From NCBI GenBank assembly GCA_963925495.1, contig CAWUST010000070.1:1-12119 (forward strand): DNA of 12,119 nt, written 5' to 3'. The notes beneath the pieces are model-generated. The model saw nothing but the letters and a program-made list of their open reading frames with translations. It was not told where the DNA came from and did not search any database. Positions within the stretch are counted from its first letter, which is position 1; every line of letters begins with the position of its first letter. The translations under genes and the position numbers were made by a program. Below, one piece after another: positions 5,797 to 12,119 of this stretch. The stretch is from UBA2108 sp963925495 (GTDB taxonomy: Bacteria; Bacteroidota; Bacteroidia; Flavobacteriales_G; Salibacteraceae).

Positions 5797-7344
5797 ATGA
5801 AGCCCAAAAAAGAAATAAGTCAATTAAGCAAAGATCAAATTGATCAATGTATATCCACTTTAGAAACATTAAATGCTGACACGAATCAGATATTTGAGAT
5901 TCCGAAGGATCGAAGAGTTGAACTCTTTATGCAAGCTGGACTTTTGTCAAGACCCCATAGAGATGAGTTTAAGAAACGAAAAAAAGGTGCTAAACAAATT
6001 GAAAAAAGAAAATCGGCAGCCAGAGATAAACTTGCCCGCAATAAAACAGGAATAAGAAGTGCTCGAGAAGCATCTGTTTTTGTTGCGCCCAAAATGATTG
6101 CAGCGACAAGTGACGAAACTAAGTGGACTGATAATGAGGTAGCCCCACGCAATTGCTATGTATGTAAGGAAATATTTACAACACTGCACCCCTTTTATGA
6201 CACTATGTGTAAATCCTGTGGCGACTTTAATTATGCCAAACGTTATCAAACGGCAGACCTTACCGGACAAGTTGCGCTCGTTACGGGCTCTCGCCTTAAA
6301 ATTGGCTATCATATTACCCTAATGATGTTGCGAGCTGGTGCAAGAGTAATTGCAACAACAAGATTCCCTGTAGATTCAGCTTCGCGTTATGCCAAAGAAG
6401 AAGATTTTGCAATATGGGGGCATCGCCTTAAAATACACGGACTAGATTTAAGACATATTCCAAGTGTAGAAATATTTTGTAATTATATAGAACAACAATA
6501 CGACAGACTGGATGTATTGATCAATAATGCGGCTCAGACAGTGAGACGTCCAGCAGGTTTCTATCAACATTTATTGTCCAAGGAGGAATGTGCTATTTCT
6601 GAATTGCCCCCATTTGTTCAAAATATTTTATCGGATCATGAAGCTTGTTTGCAAGAATTAGGAGCAATTAGTTCTAGAATAGAAAATGAAGGCAAGAATC
6701 TGCCAGTTTCTTGGCATGGAAAACAAGTGGGTATTGGCCTGAGTGCTTCTGCAAAATTATCTCAAATCGATTATACTATTGATCATGCCTTAACAACTGC
6801 AGAAGTTTTTCCGACTGGTAAAATGGATGCTGACTTGCAACAAGTTGATTTGAGAAAGACAAATAGTTGGAGGTTAAAGTTGGGAGAGATTCATACTAAT
6901 GAAATGCTAGAAGTTCAGCTTGTTAACTCTGTTGCTCCTTTTGTATTATGCAATCGCTTGGTTCATTTAATGAAAAAGGAAAATACTGGAATGAAACACA
7001 TCATCAATGTTTCTGCTATGGAAGGTAAATTCCATAAATACCACAAAAAATCACGGCATCCACATACAAATATGGCCAAAGCAGCTTTAAACATGATGAC
7101 CCTTACTTCATCTAAAGAGCTTGCAGAATTTGGGATTTATACCAATGCAGTAGATACCGGATGGGTAACTGATGAGGATCCTATTGAGTTGGCGAAAAAG
7201 AAAGAAAAAATTCATGACTTTCAACCGCCTTTGGATATTGTTGACGGAGCTGCCAGGGTAATGGACCCTTTGTTCGATGGAATTAACACTGGAAAACACT
7301 GGTGTGGTAAATTCCTGAAAGACTATGTGCCTACAAGTTGGTGA
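5797..7344 (+). CDS. SDR-fold oxidoreductase-like protein with N-terminal CxxC zinc-type cluster
   Basis: At 515 residues the protein is about twice a classical short-chain dehydrogenase. Residues 1-115 are helical, with a very basic stretch (RDEFKKRKKGAKQIEKRKSA). Cys120, Cys123, Cys138 and Cys141 form CxxC-x14-CxxC, a probable zinc ribbon. The Rossmann part starts at about 157: VALVTGSRLKIGY (TGxxxxIG, residues 163-170) for the nucleotide, DLRH, and INNAA at 242-246. A long insertion (about 250-370) precedes VSAMEG (Ser406, candidate catalytic Ser). The SDR YxxxK is replaced by TNMAK (Thr424, Lys428). I recall a distinct family of long SDRs with this HTNMAKAALNM motif, so it is probably a family trait; the substrate is unknown. 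It is monocistronic, divergent from the thiolase operon, and the stop is TGA. Confidence 0.75.
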   Translation: MKPKKEISQLSKDQIDQCISTLETLNADTNQIFEIPKDRRVELFMQAGLLSRPHRDEFKKRKKGAKQIEKRKSAARDKLARNKTGIRSAREASVFVAPKMIAATSDETKWTDNEVAPRNCYVCKEIFTTLHPFYDTMCKSCGDFNYAKRYQTADLTGQVALVTGSRLKIGYHITLMMLRAGARVIATTRFPVDSASRYAKEEDFAIWGHRLKIHGLDLRHIPSVEIFCNYIEQQYDRLDVLINNAAQTVRRPAGFYQHLLSKEECAISELPPFVQNILSDHEACLQELGAISSRIENEGKNLPVSWHGKQVGIGLSASAKLSQIDYTIDHALTTAEVFPTGKMDADLQQVDLRKTNSWRLKLGEIHTNEMLEVQLVNSVAPFVLCNRLVHLMKKENTGMKHIINVSAMEGKFHKYHKKSRHPHTNMAKAALNMMTLTSSKELAEFGIYTNAVDTGWVTDEDPIELAKKKEKIHDFQPPLDIVDGAARVMDPLFDGINTGKHWCGKFLKDYVPTSW

Positions 7345-7431
7345 TTTATGAGGAAGCATTAGTACTCCTTGTGTAAGGTCCTTAAAATAGGTTTACATCT
7401 TTAAGAGCAAGTCATTCAATGGGCGCAATAG
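7345..7431. other. Spacer after the SDR gene
   Basis: This holds only weak inverted repeats (CCTT-gtgt-AAGG near 7370) and no T-run. I see no terminator for the SDR gene and no gene. Confidence 0.3.
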
Positions 7432-7735
7432 GTAAAACACCACGGTTCTTTACCAGTATTTGCTATAGTTGCCATTAAGTTGAGAACACAAACACTTAAT
7501 TATAAATAACTTACGCTTGTTTTCACCTCTAATTGGCGCGTATTTAACTGTTTAGCAAAACAGCATTTATCCCAGTCTAAAAAAGGAGATTTAATTATAT
7601 ACGATTGTGGTTCAAGCATATGAGCTTGAAAAGCTCATGTCCCTCTATGAGTGATGCGATGTTGTCAACTAAAACAAGTGCTTGCTTTCGTATTTCAAAA
7701 AAGGTGCAGAAAGATGCCACGATATTGTTTTGTAA
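7432..7735 (+). pseudogene. Decayed IS4-type (DDE_Tnp_1) transposase remnant
   Basis: Between the SDR gene and nrnA the plus strand contains transposase-like text broken by stops and one frameshift. In one frame are GSLPVFAIVAIKL (from 7444) and AKQHLSQSKKGDLIIYDCG (7546-7602). The second resembles the HL..LKKGDLIIYDRGYPS block around the second catalytic Asp of IS4-family transposases. The frame then shifts, and from 7619 the text continues YELEKLMSLYE, a TGA, CDVVN, a TAA, then NKCLLSYFKKGAERCHDIV. This follows the order I know for that family (ELV..L...., MRC..NK...F.KKG...IV). Start, end and inverted repeats are not recognisable. The hairpin-like ATGAGCTT-GAA-AAGCTCAT (7620-7638) falls within this coding relic. 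The match is from memory, not from an alignment. Confidence 0.5.
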
Positions 7736-7759
7736 AGAGTAACCATAAGCCTACATTTG
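7729..7759 (+). promoter_or_regulatory. Bacteroidota-type promoter for nrnA
   Basis: TTTG at 7729-7732 and TACATTTG at 7752-7759 are separated by 19 nt, an exact match to the Bacteroidota housekeeping promoter pattern (TTTG, about 19 nt, TAnnTTTG). The predicted start of transcription, 6-7 nt after the -7 box, is only about 7 nt before the nrnA ATG at 7773, so the mRNA would be almost leaderless. The -33 box lies inside the final codons (IVL-stop) of the transposase relic. Confidence 0.6.
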
Positions 7760-7772
7760 CCCAGACTTTATT

Positions 7773-8786
7773 ATGGGTAAAAAATTAGAATATCAAGAGA
7801 CATTTCAAGCAATTCAAAATGCTGAAAAAATTGTAATCACAACACATCGTTCACCTGATGGTGATGCAATTGGCTCCTCAATGGGCCTAGCTAGGTTTAT
7901 TGAAAAACTAGGTAAGAAGTGCCGTGTAATAGTTCCTGATGAGTTTCCTGAATTTTTGAATTGGATTCCTGGTGCAAACAAGACTATTCGTTTCGATAAA
8001 AATAAAGATTTAGTCAAGCAAATTCTTTCTGATTCAGATCTGGTTTTTTCTTTAGATTATAATGTAAAATCTAGAGTAGGAGAAGAGTTTGGGCGCTTAC
8101 TAGAGAAATTAGAAAAACCCATGATCATGATTGATCATCATAGAGAGCCGGCACAAGATTACGACCATTACATTCATGACATAGAGGCTTCATCTACCGG
8201 TCAGCTTGTATATGATTTTATTTCTTTTTCTGGAAATAAAGATAAAATTGATATTGGAATTTGTGAAGCTCTTTACTCTGGAATTCTTACGGATACAGGT
8301 TCTTTTCGTTTTCCAAGTACAAGTGCAAGAACTCACGCTATTGTTGGAGAAATGATGGAAATAGGGCTTAACGTAAGTAAAGTGTACAATAACATTTATG
8401 ACAACAACAGCATAGACAGGTTAAAACTTCTGGGTTTCGTTTTGGGTCAAAAACTTCATTATTTTGGTGATTTACAAATGGCATACATGTCACTTTCTCA
8501 TCAAGAAATGCAAGATCATAACTACCAAGCTGGAGATACAGAAGGATTTGTAAATTATGCGTTATCCATAAAAGGAGTAAATTTTTCTTGCCTTATGAAG
8601 GAAAATGAAAACGGAAGTGTAAGAATGTCATTTAGATCAAAAGGAGACTTTGACGTAAACACATTTGCAAGAGCAAATTTTGAAGGTGGTGGCCATTTAA
8701 ATGCTGCTGGCGGAAGAAGTAAAACAAGTTTGGCAGAAACAGAAGCTCGTTTTGTAGAAAAAGCAAAAGCTCTTTTATTAAAATAA
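7773..8786 (+). CDS. nrnA: DHH/DHHA1 phosphoesterase: bifunctional oligoribonuclease / pAp phosphatase NrnA
   Basis: This 337-residue cytoplasmic enzyme degrades 2-5-nt RNA fragments and dephosphorylates 3'-phosphoadenosine 5'-phosphate in NrnA-type homologues. The DHH domain shows all metal motifs: THRSPDGDAIGSS (His25, Asp29, Asp31), SLDYN (Asp95), MIDHH (Asp121-His122-His123) and GILTDTGSFRF. The C-terminal DHHA1 domain ends with GGGHLNAAGG, the substrate-binding glycine/His loop, in which the usual HPNAAGA is HLNAAGG. Length is normal. A well-matched promoter lies directly upstream, and the stop overlaps the next start in TAATG, so the lipoprotein gene behind it is probably co-transcribed and coupled. 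Family assignment is secure; which of the two activities dominates cannot be read from sequence. Confidence 0.93.
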   Translation: MGKKLEYQETFQAIQNAEKIVITTHRSPDGDAIGSSMGLARFIEKLGKKCRVIVPDEFPEFLNWIPGANKTIRFDKNKDLVKQILSDSDLVFSLDYNVKSRVGEEFGRLLEKLEKPMIMIDHHREPAQDYDHYIHDIEASSTGQLVYDFISFSGNKDKIDIGICEALYSGILTDTGSFRFPSTSARTHAIVGEMMEIGLNVSKVYNNIYDNNSIDRLKLLGFVLGQKLHYFGDLQMAYMSLSHQEMQDHNYQAGDTEGFVNYALSIKGVNFSCLMKENENGSVRMSFRSKGDFDVNTFARANFEGGGHLNAAGGRSKTSLAETEARFVEKAKALLLK

Positions 8787-9448
8787 TGACTAGGATTTGC
8801 CTGTTCATACTTATTGCCCTGTCTTTGCTTTCATGCAATTCGAGCAATAATTTTTCTTTGAAAGACGGTGACATACTTTTTCAAGATTTAGATTGTGGTG
8901 TCTATTGTGAAAGCATAGAAACTGTTACCCTGGGCTATAAAGGTGCTAATCTAAGCCACTGTGGAATTGTCTTTTTGGAGAATGATCAAACTTATGTTTT
9001 AGAGGCTATTTCAAAAGGGGTTTCTAAAACTTTACTGGATTCTTTTCTTGTACGATCGAAAGACCAGAATGGAAAGCCAAAGGTTTTAGTTGGGCGATTA
9101 AATAAAGAGAACGAAGACTTAATTTCTGTTGCGTTGAAAAGGGCGTTTGACTATTTGGGTAAAGATTATGATGCAGTTTACGATTTGAAAAATGATAAAA
9201 TGTATTGTTCTGAATTGGTTTATTTTTCATTTACTAATGAAGGCGAATTTTTATTTGATTTGAATCCAATGACCTTTAAAGCCAAAAATTCGGATTCTAC
9301 TTTTGCCGCCTGGGAAACCTATTTTTTAAATTTACAAATTCCCATTCCAGAAGGTGAGTTGGGATTGAACCCTGGCAGTATATCACTTTCTAAAAACATT
9401 GAAATTGTGCACCAGTTTGGGCAACCGGCTGGAATGTTGAGTGATTAA
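8786..9448 (+). CDS. Lipoprotein, YiiX/YebB-like permuted NlpC/P60 cysteine hydrolase
   Basis: The 220-residue product has a lipoprotein signal: hydrophobic residues 4-15 and lipobox LLSC with Cys17, so it is envelope-anchored. The domain opens with LKDGDILFQDLDCG, a typical start for DUF830/YiiX proteins. These are circularly permuted papain-fold hydrolases in which the His precedes the Cys. Here His58 in NLSHCGIV and Cys141 in MYCSELVYFSF are the expected catalytic pair, and LGKDYDAVYDLKNDKMYCSE is the conserved block around the Cys. Substrates in this group may be peptidoglycan or lipid amides; none is shown here. Its ATG overlaps the nrnA stop by one base, and upp follows after 25 nt. The functional link to NrnA is unclear and the grouping may only be operon economy. 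Confidence 0.8.
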   Translation: MTRICLFILIALSLLSCNSSNNFSLKDGDILFQDLDCGVYCESIETVTLGYKGANLSHCGIVFLENDQTYVLEAISKGVSKTLLDSFLVRSKDQNGKPKVLVGRLNKENEDLISVALKRAFDYLGKDYDAVYDLKNDKMYCSELVYFSFTNEGEFLFDLNPMTFKAKNSDSTFAAWETYFLNLQIPIPEGELGLNPGSISLSKNIEIVHQFGQPAGMLSD

Positions 9449-9473
9449 TTATTTAAAATTGAAAAGTTAAAGA

Positions 9474-10124
9474 ATGGAAGTAACGGTTTTAAATGAACAT
9501 AATTCAATTTTCAATGTTTTTTTATCAGAAATTCGAGATGTTGTCATACAACAAGATCCATTGCGATTTAGAAGTAATATTGAAAGAATGGGTGAGGTTT
9601 TGGCTTACGAAATTTCAAAATCATTGGAATACAAGTCTAAATCAATCCAAACTCCGTTGGGAATTGCAAACGAAAACCTAATTCAAGGACAGCCTGTTGT
9701 AGCTTCAGTTTTACGTGCAGGACTTCCACTTCATTTAGGAATTACTCGTTTGTTCGACAGAGCTGAAAATGCTTTTGTATCGGCTTATAGAATTGAAAAA
9801 CCGGGAGGGCAATTGGAGTTTAAAATTGAATATAACGCCTGCCCAAGCTTGGAAGGGAAAACCCTAATATTAGCCGACCCAATGTTGGCCACCGGCAACT
9901 CAATGTGGTTAGCTTATGAAGCTTTACTGCCACATGGCATTCCAAAACACATTCACATTGCGGCGGTAATTGGAAGTCAACAAGGCGTAGATTTTATAAA
10001 AGATAAATTCCCGAAGAATACTTCATTATATATTGGTGCAATTGATCCCGAATTAAACGAACAATCTTATATAATTCCTGGGCTCGGGGATGCCGGTGAT
10101 CTTTGTTTTGGTGAAAAAGAATAA
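9474..10124 (+). CDS. upp: Uracil phosphoribosyltransferase
   Basis: At 216 residues this is the usual size for UPRT, which salvages uracil with PRPP to make UMP in the cytoplasm. The PRPP-binding loop is ADPMLATGNSM (Asp135 to Ser143), with GN where most enzymes have GG. The UPRT hallmark at the C terminus, YIIPGLGDAGDLCFG, binds uracil and is intact. The N-terminal region (LRDVV/DPLRFRSNIERMGEVLAYEIS type helix) and PVVASVLRAGLPLHLG are also typical. It follows the lipoprotein gene by 25 nt on the same strand, so nrnA, the lipoprotein gene and upp may form one transcript. That would join RNA-fragment turnover with base salvage, although this is an inference from gene order. A weak terminator overlaps its stop codon. 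Confidence 0.95.
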   Translation: MEVTVLNEHNSIFNVFLSEIRDVVIQQDPLRFRSNIERMGEVLAYEISKSLEYKSKSIQTPLGIANENLIQGQPVVASVLRAGLPLHLGITRLFDRAENAFVSAYRIEKPGGQLEFKIEYNACPSLEGKTLILADPMLATGNSMWLAYEALLPHGIPKHIHIAAVIGSQQGVDFIKDKFPKNTSLYIGAIDPELNEQSYIIPGLGDAGDLCFGEKE

Positions 10125-10144
10125 CGAAATATTCGTAATTTTTT
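10124..10144 (+). terminator. Weak intrinsic terminator after upp
   Basis: ACGAA-ATA-TTCGT (10124-10136) forms a 5-bp hairpin starting at the last base of the upp stop codon. It is followed by AA and six T (10139-10144). The stem is short and AT-rich, so termination may be partial, but position and T-run are right. Confidence 0.4.
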
Positions 10145-10157
10145 AAATAAATCTATT

Positions 10158-10184
10158 TTTGGAAGTGGCGTTGTAATATTTTTG
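10158..10184 (+). promoter_or_regulatory. Candidate promoter for the acyltransferase gene
   Basis: TATTTTTG (10177-10184) fits TAnnTTTG, and TTTG (10158-10161) stands 15 nt upstream, a little shorter than usual. The -7 box ends 12 nt before the ATG at 10197, nearly the same spacing as for nrnA, again implying a very short leader. Confidence 0.35.
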
Positions 10185-10196
10185 GACTGAACTTTT

Positions 10197-10769
10197 ATGA
10201 AAACACTATTTTATCGATTAGTTTTACGGTACAGCGGTTTTGAAATCGTTAATCGAGTACCGCCTGAGGTGAAAAAATGCATCGTTATTGGTGCACCGCA
10301 CACCAGCAATTGGGATTTCGTTTTTGCGCTACCTGCCCTTCATAAAATGGGCGTTCATAAATTGAGATACCTAATTAAGAAAGAGTTTTTCTTTTGGCCT
10401 TTCACTTGGTTGTTTGGTGTAACTGGTGGTATTTCAGTGGATAGAAGTAAAAAAAACGACTTAACAGCCACTTTGAAAAAACTAATAAAGGAACAAGATG
10501 AATTGTATTTGCTTTTTCCACCTGAAGGAACAAGGGGAAGAGTAGATCGTTGGAAAACTGGATTTTACTATACGGCTTTGGACTCTGGGTTACCAATTGT
10601 TTTGGGTTTTTTCGATTTCGAAAAAAAAGTTTGTGGTTTTGGTGATGTAATATACCCCACAGGAGATTTTAATGAAGACTTTGAGAAAATACAGGATTTT
10701 TATAAGGATTTAAAAGGAAAAAACCCGGAGAATTTTAATCCTAAAATTTTTGAGAGAAAGGAGGATTAA
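10197..10769 (+). CDS. PlsC-like lysophospholipid/glycerol acyltransferase
   Basis: This 190-residue enzyme of the LPLAT (1-acylglycerol-3-phosphate acyltransferase) superfamily transfers an acyl chain onto a lysolipid at the inner face of the membrane. Motif I is HTSNWD (His35-x4-Asp40), the catalytic HX4D. Motif II/III-like segments are GGISVDRSKKND and LLFPPEGTRGR (Pro109-Glu110-Gly111-Thr112-Arg113), followed by WKTGFYYTA. It is shorter than canonical PlsC (about 240) and lacks a clear N-terminal membrane helix. This matches a compact group in Bacteroidota that also includes lyso-ornithine-lipid acyltransferase-like proteins; the exact acceptor cannot be read from sequence. It converges with a desaturase gene, with a single base between the stop codons, so both transcripts must overlap. 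Both act on fatty acyl groups of membrane lipids. Confidence 0.82.
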   Translation: MKTLFYRLVLRYSGFEIVNRVPPEVKKCIVIGAPHTSNWDFVFALPALHKMGVHKLRYLIKKEFFFWPFTWLFGVTGGISVDRSKKNDLTATLKKLIKEQDELYLLFPPEGTRGRVDRWKTGFYYTALDSGLPIVLGFFDFEKKVCGFGDVIYPTGDFNEDFEKIQDFYKDLKGKNPENFNPKIFERKED

Positions 10770-10770
10770 A

Positions 10771-11877
10771 TCAACCCAATTCAATTTTATTATTAAACGT
10801 ACCCATTTTTTTAATATGTGAAAAGTGACTTTCAATAGCACCATAAAAGGTTTTATGATAAAGATATGGGATACCGTATTCTTTGGTGGTTTCTTTAACA
10901 ATCTCTGAAATTTTCGGCAAATGAGTATGACATACCGTCGGAAACAAATGATGTTCTACTTGATAATTCAGACCACCTAGAAACCAGGTTAGAAGAGGAC
11001 TTTTATGTGCGAAATCAATGCTAGTTTTCAATTGATGAATGGCCCAATTGTTTTCTAAATTTCCTTCTGAATCTGGTACATAAAATTCAGTTTCGTTAAC
11101 TACATGAGCTACTTGAAAAACAACAGCAACAGCCATTCCTGCAATATAATGCATGATAAAGAACCCGAGCAAGATAGTCCATATTGGAATATCCGTAAAG
11201 TAAACGAGAAGGCCAATTGTAAAACTTAGATATAATATTTTGCTTAATATTAATTCACTAAACGCCCTACCGAACGTATATCCCTGTCCAGCAAGTAACG
11301 ATTGCTTATGATACCTAAACAACTGTTCAAAATCCTTGGTAATTAAACGATGTAAAGTCAACAAGCCATAAAGAAACAAACCGAAATATTCTTGAAAGCG
11401 ATAGCGTTTTTTTTGATCTACAGTTGGAGAAAAACGCATTACTTCATTGGTCATATCTTCATCCAGGTCGTGAACATTTGGGTAAGTATGGTGCAATACG
11501 TTGTGCTGCACTCTCCAAGTAATATCAAACGATCCTAAAAGATTAAATGATCTCCCTAAAAATTTATTGACAGCTCTACTTTTAGAATAGGCTCCATGGT
11601 TGGCATCATGCATGATGCCAAATCCTATACCTAACATTCCCATGGCCATTATTGCCCACATAATTAATACAATAATAGGGGACGATACCACACCAAATAG
11701 CATCAATGAAAACGGGGAAATGTACAAGAAGAAGACTAAAAACCCTTTTATTTTTATTGAAAAATTCGCTTTTTTGGAAAGGTTGTTTTTTTTAAAATAG
11801 TCGTTAACTCTTTTAGATAAATCTTTATAAAATCCCGAATGTTCTTTCGTATTAAATTTTGCATTAGGCATATCCAT
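10771..11877 (-). CDS. Membrane fatty acid desaturase (front-end, linoleoyl-CoA desaturase-like)
   Basis: This 368-residue integral membrane di-iron enzyme introduces a cis double bond into acyl chains using oxygen. The three histidine boxes are HDANH (residues 90-94), HNVLHH (125-130) and QVEHH (306-310). Gln in the third box is the mark of front-end desaturases such as delta-6. Unlike the eukaryotic versions it has no N-terminal cytochrome b5 domain, so electrons must come from a separate ferredoxin or b5-like carrier. Hydrophobic segments at about 46-62, 67-88 and two blocks around 205-260 fit four membrane spans, with all boxes on the cytoplasmic side. The start at 11877 gives MDMPN; Met3 is an alternative. 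It is convergent to the acyltransferase gene, and the stop is TGA. Three palindromes 90-140 bp upstream may control it, for example by temperature or fatty acid state. Confidence 0.92.
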   Translation of the reverse strand: MDMPNAKFNTKEHSGFYKDLSKRVNDYFKKNNLSKKANFSIKIKGFLVFFLYISPFSLMLFGVVSSPIIVLIMWAIMAMGMLGIGFGIMHDANHGAYSKSRAVNKFLGRSFNLLGSFDITWRVQHNVLHHTYPNVHDLDEDMTNEVMRFSPTVDQKKRYRFQEYFGLFLYGLLTLHRLITKDFEQLFRYHKQSLLAGQGYTFGRAFSELILSKILYLSFTIGLLVYFTDIPIWTILLGFFIMHYIAGMAVAVVFQVAHVVNETEFYVPDSEGNLENNWAIHQLKTSIDFAHKSPLLTWFLGGLNYQVEHHLFPTVCHTHLPKISEIVKETTKEYGIPYLYHKTFYGAIESHFSHIKKMGTFNNKIELG

Positions 11878-11966
11878 AATTAATTTATTAATTTGGCAAT
11901 CTAAACTATTCTATTGACATTTGAAATTAATTAATGCTAAAGGTCGATTTACAATGGATATTTAGC

Positions 11967-12015
11967 TATAATAGGTATTATATTTTCGAAAATGATTATC
12001 GATTGTTGTATCGAT
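11967..12015 (-). promoter_or_regulatory. Cluster of three palindromes upstream of the desaturase gene
   Basis: Within 49 bp lie TATAATA-GG-TATTATA (11967-11982, perfect 7-bp arms), ATTTTCGAAAAT (11982-11993, perfect 12-bp palindrome) and ATCGAT-N6-ATCGAT (11998-12015). They are 90-138 bp ahead of the desaturase ATG. Such close packing of dyads fits one or more regulator-binding sites. I found no good TAnnTTTG box in the 240 bp upstream, so the promoter position is open. Confidence 0.4.
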
Positions 12016-12028
12016 CTACATCTATGAG

Positions 12029-12070
12029 CAGAAGCCCTCTTGTCATAAAAATTTGAAGGGTACTCTTCTG
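12029..12070. repeat. Imperfect hairpin near the right edge
   Basis: CAGAAG-CCCT (12029-12038) pairs with AGGG (12057-12060) and, after a TACT bulge, CTTCTG (12065-12070). There are ten pairs in all around an 18-nt loop. No T-run follows on either side. It could be a leftover of a terminator for a gene beyond the edge; function is unknown. Confidence 0.25.
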
Positions 12071-12119
12071 AATTCGAGTTTGGATTATTAAATTTCATTT
12101 ATTGCTTTTACATCTGTTG

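Noticed and set aside
5873..6312. Plus- and minus-strand frames of 60-121 codons in the SDR gene
   Set aside because: They are out-of-frame shadows in a Lys/Arg-rich coding region with no recognisable protein features or start signals.
7620..7638. Perfect 8-bp hairpin ATGAGCTT-GAA-AAGCTCAT, possibly a terminator or regulatory RNA
   Set aside because: It has no T-run on either strand and falls within the YELEKLM codons of the transposase relic, so it is explained as former coding sequence.
12088..12119. Possible C-terminal end of a minus-strand gene (TDVKAINEI then tandem TAA)
   Set aside because: Only nine codons are inside the window, too few to support a call.

Overview
The window looks like chromosomal DNA of a member of the Bacteroidota, probably Flavobacteriia or a relative. 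The reasons are low GC, short signal peptides ending in AQ/AN or a lipobox cysteine, an outer-membrane beta-barrel protein, a soluble-type front-end fatty acid desaturase, and candidate promoters of the Bacteroidota type (TTTG, about 19 nt, TAnnTTTG) instead of -35/-10 boxes. TGG is used for Trp and TGA as a genuine stop (for example at 7342-7344 and 3556-3558), so the code is standard. No rRNA, tRNA or CRISPR array was seen.

Bases 1-3100 look accessory. They hold the C-terminal end of a DUF2075 superfamily-1 helicase-like protein, then a Fic-family protein with a C-terminal winged helix. The Fic gene is preceded by repeated GTAAAATTTACC boxes and an 11-bp inverted repeat. Next is an imperfect palindrome with ACAAC/GTTGT ends, a signal-peptide-bearing probable outer-membrane barrel protein, and a second long structured palindrome. 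On the minus strand there is a short gene whose frame is intact except for two TGA codons, followed by about 340 bp of decayed sequence.

Bases 3104-5362 are a compact minus-strand operon: a 3-oxoadipyl-CoA-type thiolase (paaJ/pcaF-like), a PaaY-like hexapeptide-repeat protein (1-nt gap) and the thiol peroxidase Bcp (ATGA overlap). The first two point to the lower phenylacetate/beta-ketoadipate pathway. The peroxiredoxin is plausibly a protective partner. A Bacteroidota-type -7 box and a 14-bp palindrome sit just upstream of the thiolase.

Bases 5363-7344 hold a divergent intergenic region, with a 35-codon signal-peptide relic, and a 515-residue SDR-fold protein. This protein has an N-terminal CxxC-x14-CxxC cluster and carries Thr where the catalytic SDR Tyr is expected.

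Bases 7345-7772 contain what I read as a heavily decayed IS4-type (DDE) transposase remnant. Its 3' end supplies the -33 box of the best promoter in the window.

Bases 7773-10769 are plus-strand housekeeping genes: nrnA (DHH/DHHA1 nanoRNase/pAp phosphatase), a lipoprotein of the YiiX/YebB-like permuted NlpC/P60 group (TAATG overlap with nrnA), upp, and a PlsC-like acyltransferase. The acyltransferase is convergent, with a 1-bp gap, to a minus-strand three-histidine-box desaturase at 10771-11877. A tight cluster of three palindromes lies upstream of the desaturase. The last two genes both concern membrane lipid composition. No complete, clearly new multi-gene system is visible. The most unusual items are the Fic locus (Gln in place of the catalytic His, plus operator array), the gene with two TGA codons, the two post-gene palindromes and the atypical SDR.
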